The notes beneath the pieces were generated by a model. It was given only the letters and a program-made list of their open reading frames with translations. It had not been told where the DNA came from and made no database searches. A stretch of 64,000 bases of DNA. Source: Acanthaster planci (taxonomy: Eukaryota > Echinodermata > Asteroidea > Valvatida > Acanthasteridae). Each line of letters opens with the position of its first letter. Position 1 is the first letter of the stretch. A program made the translations under genes and the position numbers. The DNA lies in NCBI RefSeq assembly GCF_001949145.1, contig NW_019091423.1, positions 172,669-236,668 of the forward strand, given 5' to 3'. Positions 55,090 to 64,000 of the stretch are shown here, in pieces.

Positions 55090-55470
55090 GTTTTCTTGCA
55101 CTTCTGCTGGTATATGGTAGAGGACGGATCCATTCACCCCTATTGTAAACATCGCACACATAATTATGAAACATTGAATTTTTAACCATTTGGCGTTCCA
55201 TACTAAAACTAACTGTACTGTACATGTACATGTACTGTACATGTAACTACGTTGTGACAGAGGATGGTTGTACTGAAGGAAGTGAACTCCGAATTTTTGC
55301 TGAGCCATGGGTTCCCGGATGGTTTCCGTAGGCCTACTCTAGTTCGACGATGATGGTTCTACGATAACCCTCTGCATGCGTACAATCTGAATCTATGCAT
55401 TTTGTACATTACCTTTCAGCATGATGACTACCGCGCGGGGCAGATTGACTTCGTTGTCCTGGACCTGCCG
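55090..55470. repeat. Dispersed repeat D, copy 2
   Basis: Copy of 52829-53207 with small changes. Confidence 0.85.
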
Positions 55471-55524
55471 CCGATTCGGCACGGAAAAGCGGTTGTGCGC
55501 ATGCGCAAGATTTGCGCCATTTAA

Positions 55525-55540
55525 GTGCGCCCTCTTGTGG
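55525..55540 (-). promoter_or_regulatory. CTCF-like motif
   Basis: The complement reads CCACAAGAGGGCGCAC, a full match to the CTCF core. It lies 55 bp past repeat D copy 2. Confidence 0.4.
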
Positions 55541-56179
55541 TAAAAAGTACTATGAATATTAATGAGCTGAGAGGATCACCTTAATTAAATCCTTTTTGAG
55601 AGGCACTGTGTTAATGAATATTTATAGAATACGGCTTATTAAAAAACACAAAATTGGCCTTTTAATTGTCAGTACGTTCAGCCATTTTGGTTGCCGGATA
55701 CGCGTGAGAAGAGTGTCTAAAAGTTAACGTCTGTTTGTGATTGATTGACGCCGGTTACGGGATTTTTGACCGTTGTTAAAGCCTCAAAAGCATTGCTCCA
55801 AGAGTTTTGCCAGTCTAGGCTTGACATCCAGCGGCGAATATCTCGCCACGGCGAAATACTCTCTCGCCACGTGGGTTACGATCTCGCAGCAACGACTAAC
55901 TATCTATTTCAGTAGTTTCATAAGTCTTCTCAGCGCCGTTTTCAAATGTATCTTTAAGGTGGGATGCAGTGAGATTTGGTTTTAGATTGCTAATTGAAAC
56001 AAAAGGGGGTGTTACATTTCAACAAAGCTTGTTTTCAACACGAAAAGAAACAAGAGAATCTTATTTTATGGTGTGAATTTCCACTTTCGGATGAGTGGTA
56101 CACTTTAAAAAAAATCTCTCCTACATTTTCCAAGTGCCAAACAAATTTAAGGCAAGTATGTACTGATTTATAGTACTTA

Positions 56180-57284
56180 AAGGTGGTGTACACCAGTCTT
56201 TTTTGTCGTAATTTCACAAAATTGGCTGATTACGGTGCGTAATATTCACTACGACTTACACTCCACTCACTTGTTTCATGTTTGAGTCAAATGCTTTGTG
56301 AAAAATCGAGAAAAACAGTGCGGCAATTCAAAGCTTAAATCGAAGGTTTCGTAGTTTATATTGCGTAAAATCTATGGTTTATAGGGCGTTCGTAGTACAA
56401 GCGACCAACGTCCGCGGGGTCAGGGTGGGGAACAGTCATGATAGGTTGTCACTCCCTTAAAAAGGAGCAGCTTTCAACGAATAGGAGTAATTTACTTTGG
56501 AGTAATGCGCCTCCTTGATAATGTAGCATTGCGGATTCGTGGAAAAACTTCATCCAGGAACACAGCAGTCGATTCGTGTGTTTTATTCCTCCATGGTGTC
56601 TGTGACATCGAAAAGACTGGGCCTACATGCACGTGCGCGCGCGATCGTGCTGGCGACACTTTCATGTCAGTTCACAAGTCAATGAAAGCCTAAAACTCCA
56701 TTCATAGTTGATTCATTAATAATTATAAGTAAAAAATAATTGTTTTAAAACAAGGGAGGATTAACGTGAGGAAATCGTACTTTTTGTTGACAAAAATCTT
56801 CATGCTCAAGAAAAGCCGCCATGTTGGATCATACCTTTATTATCTAAGGGTGATTTTGAATTTGCAAAGTTTTTCGGCTTAGAAAAACCTTTCCTTAAAT
56901 AAAATTCAACTTCCCACTGATCCAATTTATTTTCTACTTTACGCCTAACACTCAGATTTCTATAATTTCCGTTCACAGTGCTTTTCCTGAAAGAATGTCG
57001 GTATATATTTTAGCTGCTTTAAGTTATCCGTTCATTAAAATGGAGACTCCCATAACATGACATCTGCAAACAATAAATACAGAAAATTGGCGCCTGTTAA
57101 AGGATGTGATGTGCGAAAAAAGAGAACGAATTGTTTTTTTCTCGAAAACTACAGCATTCTGGGTGGAAATATTTTACAGACTGATTGAGACTGTTGTGTA
57201 CTTTCTGTCAAAAAAAGATATTTCAGGATTATTCGGTAGTCCGATTCTCGGAATTTCACCAATGGTGTAGGCCTACACCACCTT
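56180..57284. mobile_element. Family G MITE, copy 2, complete
   Basis: A 1105-bp element with TA at 56178-56179 and 57285-57286. Ends AAGGTGGTGTACACCA and TACACCACCTT (complement AAGGTGGTGTA). No ORF. A Tc1/mariner-type TA duplication is likely. Confidence 0.8.
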
Positions 57285-57503
57285 TATAATGAAGATCAAA
57301 AATAGCACTTTTACAATTGCAAAGCATAAAATACCTCACAGTTTGGGACACTCAAAGCATTTGAGGTTACTTAATGCCCTCCGTCTCCAAATATAGCATA
57401 AGTGCACACGTGTCATGCGCACCAGGCCGGAAGTGTCGACCCGTGTTCAAATGTTAAAATAAACTCCATCCAATAGGCCTATTAGTTAGCGACAAAAAAT
57501 ACG

Positions 57504-57749
57504 TCATTCATTTGCCCTTGCCAGCGCCCTGTGCTCTATGGATGGTTTATGACGAGTGAACGCATGGATTGTGCGGTCAAGCAGCACTTCAATCCAGTCT
57601 ATTTCACAGTCAATGGAATGAATAATTTCATTTGGTGACAGGCGGAAATGTTCCATTCCAGTCGGCTTCAATGTGTTTTTCACCACTCCACTCATGAACG
57701 ACATTCTTTGCATACTATATATGTACGACTGTCCACCTCTACTTCTCAA
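57504..57749 (-). other. Uncharacterised short ORF
   Basis: An 81-codon minus-strand frame with balanced composition (for example NEIIHSIDCEIDWIEVLLDR). It is not recognised as any family, has no splice context I can support, and sits between two repeats. It could be part of an unknown exon or chance. Confidence 0.2.
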
Positions 57750-57787
57750 CGGTTGGCAGAACTATGGCAAGCTTTGAGTGTTTTAAT

Positions 57788-58135
57788 TAAAGTCCCACAT
57801 AAATTACACAACTTCCTACCATTGTTACGATCCGAAAAACTCCACACTTATAGTAATTCTGAAGCTTGAGTTTTATCCGATGCAGCAAAGGAATCAAACA
57901 AGATATGTTTGATATAAGGAAGAAATAAACAAGACATTAGAATTTAATGAGAATGTTACACTTAGCATGTAAAAAATACGGACAAAAAATGCTGATTGGA
58001 ACTAGTTTACAATGATAAGGATAAAGAATCAAGAAGAGATCTTTTATAAACAAGATGTTCTTTTAATGCGGGCGAGAGCTTGGCAGGCAGTGCTGGACTC
58101 TATAGATGGCGAAAACAGTTCAGTCCTTGATGGTA
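57788..58135. repeat. Dispersed repeat E, copy 2
   Basis: 348-bp copy of 54738-55087. Confidence 0.85.
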
Positions 58136-59039
58136 TAAAAATGAGCTGCAATGGGGACGAAGACCACGTCGAATAAGAGTGACCGGGCTCGAGACGAAAC
58201 AGCGAGGGCATGATGACCTTCACAAATACGAGACTTGATGCTCCCATCCCGCCGTCGAGCGTCGCCGTCCTGGAACGCCCATCAAATGGGTTGCACAGGA
58301 CCTGGAAAAGCCAGGGTTGAACAAATGACAATATGATGATTCCATTCACTTTTAAGGATCTTTTCCCAATAAGGCAAGTACAAATCCCTCCTTCAAAGCA
58401 TATACTAGTCCCATAATTAATGCCAATAATGCTAGACTACCCCTGCCCCTTAACAAGAAAAAATCGCCTTTCTAAGAATTCAACCAAGTGTTTTTTGGGG
58501 GAAAACATTTTCAGCAAAAATGTACAGGCCAACTTATCCACAGTCGAATTCACATACTGTAAAAATGTGCCGACTTGTTTTCATCAAATTCTAGAAAGAA
58601 ATCTGCCAACCGATACAGATATTTCATTTTGTCCTCTCAATTTCACCATGAAATCCAAAAATACTAGACGTGCTGTGGATAACAAACTGTTTATTAAATG
58701 TATTGTTGGGGGCAATTACCACTTGGTTTAAGTTTTTGAAAATATGACGTATTGGTTTTTGTGGGTGTGTATGCCATGGTGGACAGACCAACGAGAACAG
58801 GTTGTCCAGCACATCAGCATTATTTATGGGGCTAACAAGTAACGTTACTGTTTAAAAGACTTCTGTAAGCCTTCCTGCAACTCAAGTCATGTCTAATTTT
58901 GAGTATACAGCAGATTCCATCATAGGTATACCCGCCTCAAAATAATGTTGAATCGGTTCGTTTCTTATGAAAAATAATAAGGAATCAAACATTGTAAATA
59001 ATTTATTATCTACATTCAGTTCTGTGGGATATCGTTTTG
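58136..59039. other. Unassigned stretch
   Basis: Contains an open frame at 58420-58731 (+, 103 codons) with no recognised domain. I see nothing else. Confidence 0.4.
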
Positions 59040-59210
59040 CTCTTCAAATTCATATTACCACAACCCCCTCAAAAATACAGAAAAAACAGCACACGTTGAA
59101 AAATAGGTAAATGGAACCATAAACGTGCAATATCAAGGATTTTAGTAAAACGTTTCATTCACGATTCCCCCTTTTTGACCCCCTCATGCAACAGGCCTGC
59201 TAAAGGTCTT
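59040..59210 (+). repeat. Repeat R, copy 1
   Basis: About 170 bp from attaccacaaccccctcaaa to tgtatgtccttggacgc, repeated nearly unchanged at 63797-63982. Confidence 0.9.
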
Positions 59211-59284
59211 TTGTTTTTTGTATGTCCTTGGACGCTTCTCGATTTCCTCCTCTCCAAGCTCTGGCCTATTAAAAACATTACCCA

Positions 59285-60425
59285 GGATGCGCCTCAACTT
59301 CAGATTTCACTTGACAGCACGTAGCGTAGTCCTGCAGTGAGGGGAGTTCCCCGCCCCAGGCCATACCAACATTCCACGGCAGACTGCAAAAATTAGGCGT
59401 GGTTGGTTGGATCACCCTGTCACCTCAGAACCGCGGTCCTCAGGCCTACGCCTTGTGCACTTTGGTCTGCCAGCCGTTTCGTCAACGTATTTCTGTCTTT
59501 AACAGGTTGTTGAATAAAACACTGGTCTTGGACACTCACCCAGCTGATCACCGATGTACAAAACAGTATCACAATATCATAAGGACAACAATCATACTGT
59601 GACCATAGAGCGATCGATACACAAAAATAGCAGCGTGAGTAAACGCTTTAGATATTGATTTCAACTTAACCTACAGAAAACTTACGGAAAAGTCTCCTTC
59701 AAAGAAAAGGCTGTTTTGGCTGAATAATTATTCATCATAAACAAGTTGACCATAAACTCGATCTCACCTTTTCGTTGACCTTTCAAATGGCGGCACATTG
59801 CATGTAGCGAGTAATGTTATTCTGTGAGTCGGGTAGTTCCCCAGATAACCACTCCTAGCTCGGCAGACCGCAATTTCCCCGTAACTTCAGACCTGGTACC
59901 CGCCTCATTGCACAGTTCATGTAACCTCTCCTGCATAGCCATTGACAAAATCACTGGATTTGGAAATTCGCCAAGTTGATTGCCCCGGCCCTGCAAAGCA
60001 CAGGACCACTGTAGCGATCGACTGCAAAATCACGAACGATCAACGTGCAACAAAGGGACAACAGGGAAAACCCGAGGCATGTTAATGGTGTGCTGGTTTG
60101 ATGATAAAAGGTTTGCTAGACGCAAAAAACCCACCAAGCGGGAAGTTCCCTTGCAGCGAATTCCATACACACACAAAAAGCTCGCGATACATGTAAAAAA
60201 CCCCAACCTATCGGGGATTTCATTGTGAGATTCGTTACTGAAAACGACTTCCAAGAGCCAAGATGTTATTCCTTAAATGTTTGGATTTGCACCCTTCCCT
60301 CTAAAAGTAACTCATTTTATTCTGTGTACGAAATATCTCAAAAAGCAACTTCGGATTCTTATGGAGGTTTGAAGTGCCAACGCTTTGCGATTTATTAGAT
60401 AGGAAATATTAAAATTGCCAAAATT
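59285..60425 (+). repeat. Degenerate tandem block, copy 1
   Basis: Words such as gcacgtagcgta, ggggagttcccc, attccacggcagac, gaattccatacacaca and ctaaaagtaactcatttt recur in the same order at 61535-62725 and in part at 63360-63775. Function unknown. Confidence 0.8.
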
Positions 60426-60888
60426 TCATGAGGATGATGATGATGATGAGGGTGATGATGAGAAAGGATGAGAGTGATGATGAGGAAGGATGAGGATGAT
60501 GAGGGTGAGGATGATGATGATGAGGAGGAGGATGATGAGGATGAGGGTGATGATGAGGGTGATGAGGATGAGGAGGATGATGAGGATGACAAGGAAGGAT
60601 GAGGAGGAGGATGATGATTAGGAAGGATGAGGAAGGATGAGGATGATGATGAGGAGGATGAGGGTGATAATGATAAGGATGAGGAGGAAGGATGAGGAGG
60701 ATGATGAGGAAGGATGAGGAGGATGATGACGAGGATGATGATGAGGATGACAAGGAAGGATGATGAGGATGATGAGGAGGAGGAGGATGAGGAGGATGAG
60801 GAGGAGGATGATGAGGATGATGACAAGGAAGGATGATGAGGAGGATGATGAGGAGGAGGATGAGGAAGGATGAGGATGATGATGATCA
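60426..60888 (+). repeat. (GAT/GAG/GAA)n microsatellite
   Basis: About 460 bp made almost entirely of gatgat, gaggat and gaaggat units. Long open frames here encode only Ser/His/Pro/Leu runs and are composition artefacts. Confidence 0.98.
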
Positions 60889-60894
60889 TCATTA

Positions 60895-60960
60895 TTATTA
60901 TTATAATAATTCCACACTTATATAGCGCCTTAATCCAGGCTCTAAGGCGCTTTACAATAT
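60895..60960 (+). repeat. Interspersed element with GCGCCTTA hairpin
   Basis: tatagcgccttaatccaggc followed by tctaaggcgctttacaatat. GCGCCTTA (60925-60932) pairs with TAAGGCGC (60943-60950). The same word pattern is, from memory, common in many invertebrate genomes. It follows the microsatellite directly. Confidence 0.5.
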
Positions 60961-61534
60961 AAAACAATACAAATAACACCTATATTAATATGTTAAGAAC
61001 ACAATTACAATTAAAATAATACATCAAAAATACAAAGATACATGCAAAACTGTGGTGCCAAAAACAACACTTCCCGGTGCCACCAGAAGACCAAACCCAA
61101 AATGTGTCCCCCCAACACCGCCAGCGTCGCTCCCCGCACCCACAGGTGCTGAAAGCAACATTCAGCGGCGCCGGGAGCAACACCTAACAATAATGGCAAG
61201 GGTGTTAGCATGGTCGTCGGATAACACCACGTTTCTGCAGACGTTTCTGCAGTCTATACGGACTAGATAAATGACAATTCCAATTCCAAGCCTTGCCAAA
61301 TCAACTTGTAATAAAGAAAACAATAATTTAAAAACATACATAATATCGCATTACGGTCCTCAATGTTGGACTGCGTTGAAATCACTCTTTGAAATGAAAT
61401 CCCTTTTCTGACACGAAAAATAAGTGGCATGGCTTAGGTGCATCTCTTTCTTCCTCTGCACTCTTCACCAGTGCACGTAAAGCAAATCAATCTCACCCGG
61501 GTTGCACCTGGTAGAAAACTCCGAACTTGATCTC
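60961..61534. other. Unassigned stretch
   Basis: No supported feature. Confidence 0.5.
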
Positions 61535-62725
61535 AGATTTGTTGACATTTCACTTGGCGGCACGTAGCGTAAAATAGCCAACAATGCTATCCTGCGTGTC
61601 GGGGAGTTCCCCAGGTCATGGTATTCCACAGCAGACCGCACATATAAAATTAAGATTTGGCGGGGTTGGTGGGATCCAGGACAACCTTCTCACCTCGGAA
61701 CTCCGTCCTCTTGCCCTGTATAGCATGCACTTCGATCCGCCGTTTCGTCAGCGCATTTCTTTCTCCAAGAGGATGTTTATCACCGGTTTAAAAAAATCCT
61801 GATATTGATCGACGACTCGCACAATGTGACCACAGCGATCGACAAACGAACAAACAAACGAAAAATGGAAGAAGTAATTTTTTCGATCAAGCATTTTTCA
61901 TAAACAAGTCGGCTCTGAACTCGACCTCATAATTATTTCAGTTAGCCACCCATGGCGTAATATCAGCGAATAATGCTATTCTGCGAGTCGGGTAGTTCCC
62001 TTAGATCGTACTAACCATTCCACGTCAGACCGCAGCTTCCCATCACTTCAGATCTGTCTCGGTGTACTTTGATCATCCTATTATATCCAGTACTGGGCGC
62101 GCTCCATGCAGTCTCCAAATAACTCCCCATAGGCTTTGAAAAAAAAATCCACTGGACTAGTATAGAGGCTTGCCGAGTTGATCAACTGTGCAAAACCCAG
62201 ATCACAATAGACCACAAAATCACGTGCGATCCCCAGCCAGCCAACACAACAAACAATAAGTGTACGGTTTGTTGACATAAGGCTAGCTAGACACAAAAAT
62301 TTCCACAGCGCAGGAAGTTGGCCTGGCAGTGAATTCCATACACACAAAGAAGAGCAATAAATGTAAAAGAAAAATTGTCAAAAAGACCAAAAATACATAA
62401 ATAAACAAAAAAACAAACAAACAACCCAACACCCCAACAAACAAACTAACAAAAAACCCGAACACCAAGCCGTCGGGTGAATGGACACCATTTTTTTAAA
62501 TAGTTCTTCCAAGGTTTCAACTAGAAGATTCAATTCACAAGAACAAGTTCCAAGGGCCGGAATGTTCCTTCTTAAATGTTACGATGTTCATTCTTCGTTC
62601 TAAAAGTAACCCATTTTCCCGTTCGGGACGTGTCTCAAAAAACTGCTTTGGCCTACAGAGGTTTGAAGCGCCGACGCTTTCAATTTTGTTAGGGGAAATA
62701 TTAAACTTGCCAAAATTTCTCCTAC
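61535..62725 (+). repeat. Degenerate tandem block, copy 2
   Basis: Second diverged copy, offset about 2250 bp from block 1. A C/A-rich insertion lies at about 62390-62460. The minus strand has an 88-codon frame (62347-62081) that is not conserved in block 1. Confidence 0.8.
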
Positions 62726-63359
62726 TTGTGTACACGTTTGCCAAACTAACTCCTCAAAAGTTGTGACCGCATCATAAGATTGTAGAGATATATAAAAAGC
62801 AAGCTGCAAGAATAGCCAACAGCAACCTCCTCGTCGTTCCAAAAACCCGACCCTGTTGACCGCACGTTCTTTCCAAACTGTTGACTAAGACGAACCTGGG
62901 AATTAAAATGTAGGTCAAACGGTAATATGCCTTGCCTGACGTATGATTTTAACCAGTGAGTTCAATAACAGAATTCGACAAAACATTCCGCCTTTTTCAA
63001 CAACGTCACGTGACACTGTTATGCAGGTTCCAATTCAACGACTATTAGCGCACGAAAGCGCGCGCCGTCTCTCTGGTATGCAGGTACATGTTTTAAATGC
63101 CGCCTGCAATGTATGTCGCTGACATGCAGCAGCGATAGTACTGTAGCAGAAAACCCCATGAATGAGTAAGGACCCCGTAGAAAGCCTGGGGTTTAACCAC
63201 AGTTGAGCACTGACTTCTTCTATGCTGATGACTTGCTGAAAGTATAAAGGTTTTGTAAATTGGATTACAAAACAGTTCTGCTCTTCAACATGCAAATTCA
63301 ATATAGGCCTAAGCATACCCCCCCAAAAAAACCCAAACCCAAATAAATGCAGATAAAAA
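62726..63359. other. Unassigned stretch
   Basis: No supported feature between tandem blocks 2 and 3. Confidence 0.5.
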
Positions 63360-63775
63360 AATGCACAACAAAAGTTTAAAAAAGAGGTTAATTCATACAA
63401 AGTGGTACAATTTCAAAATTTTAGCAAAATATTATAATAAAACTCTATCGAGCAGGGAGTTCCGTTGTAATTTCACAGACAAAAACCGCACGATAAATGT
63501 AAAAACTCTACCCATTGAGCAAATGGACACAGCCTTTTCGATTTTTTTTCCGAGGATTTATTTGGAAGATTCTATTTATGAAAACAACTTCCAAGGGCCA
63601 AGATGTTATTCCTTAAATGATTGAATTTGCATCCTTCTCTCTAAAAGTAACTCATTTTATTCCATGCAGGAAGTATCTCAAAATGCAGCTTCGGACTCTC
63701 ACAGAGGTATGAAGTGCCAATGCTTTCAATTTCTGAGAGGGGAAATATTAACATTGCCAAAAATTCACTATGTGT
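63360..63775 (+). repeat. Degenerate tandem block, copy 3 (partial)
   Basis: Matches the right third of blocks 1 and 2 (ccaagggccaagatgttatt, ctaaaagtaactcatttt, ggggaaatattaacattgcc). Confidence 0.8.
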
Positions 63776-63796
63776 ACATCGGATGTTTTCCAAACA

Positions 63797-63982
63797 ATAT
63801 TACCACAACCCCCTCAAAAAATACAGATAAAAACAGCACGTTGAAAAATAGGTTAATGGAACCATAAACGTGCAATATCAAGGATTTTAGTAAAACGTTT
63901 CTTTCACGATTCCCCCTTTTAGACCCCCTCATGCAACAGGCCTGCTAAAGGTCTTTTATTTTTTGTATGTCCTTGGACGCAT
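63797..63982 (+). repeat. Repeat R, copy 2
   Basis: Near-identical to 59040-59210 and runs into the terminal N run, suggesting the tandem array continues past the window. Confidence 0.9.
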
Positions 63983-64000
63983 NNNNNNNNNNNNNNNNNN
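63983..64000. other. Assembly gap at window end
   Basis: 18 N. Confidence 0.99.

Noticed and set aside
60395-60979. 194-codon Ser/His/Pro/Leu-rich frame
   Set aside because: Direct translation of the GAT/GAG microsatellite; several frames are open at once.
1-64000. tRNA, rRNA, CRISPR or bacterial-type operon features
   Set aside because: None recognised on either strand; no tRNA B-box with matching A-box and no spaced direct-repeat array.

Overview
This is an intron-rich, AT-rich animal genome window with no rRNA, tRNA, CRISPR array or prokaryotic operon. It carries two real host genes, both on the minus strand and both recognised from conserved exons with canonical splice sites. It is otherwise filled with short DNA transposons, dispersed repeats, tandem duplications and a few fossil retroelements. 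The density of the palindrome ACATGT, the taggcctac and gagggcgc words, and the protein similarities suggest a marine invertebrate deuterostome (echinoderm, hemichordate or cephalochordate); I cannot say which from the sequence alone.

Layout. 1-10190 (minus): RABGGTB, beta subunit of Rab geranylgeranyltransferase, eight exons covering about residues 1-275; the C-terminal exons lie off the left edge. 10190-14134: intergenic, with the RABGGTB promoter side, a CTCF-like site, a 30-bp tandem repeat, a long GC-rich hairpin and two decayed copies of the 3' end of the next gene. 14135-35390 (minus): a TRAF-family signalling adaptor (RING, TRAF zinc fingers, coiled coil, MATH/TRAF-C), eight coding exons, about 616 residues. 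Its introns hold a 2.9-kb direct tandem duplication, an 895-bp assembly gap bordered by a minisatellite, and a 2.5-kb DNA transposon relic with a transposase-like ORF and eight copies of a 14-bp motif. 35400-64000: no intact gene seen. This part holds a Penelope/LINE-like GIY-YIG fragment, nested MITEs with readable target-site duplications, a RecQ-like helicase fragment inside a pair of about 105-bp inverted repeats, a Ty3/gypsy fossil, interleaved dispersed repeats, a (GAT/GAG)n microsatellite and a degenerate tandem array running into the terminal gap.

The two genes are not functionally linked in an obvious way: one serves membrane traffic (Rab prenylation), the other TNF-receptor/Toll-type signalling. 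The most novel-looking items are the repeat-studded transposon at about 28.56-31.07 kb, the inverted-repeat element that seems to have captured a helicase exon at 43.78-44.70 kb, the 70-bp TTAA-flanked micro-elements, and the decayed repeats of the TRAF terminal exon.
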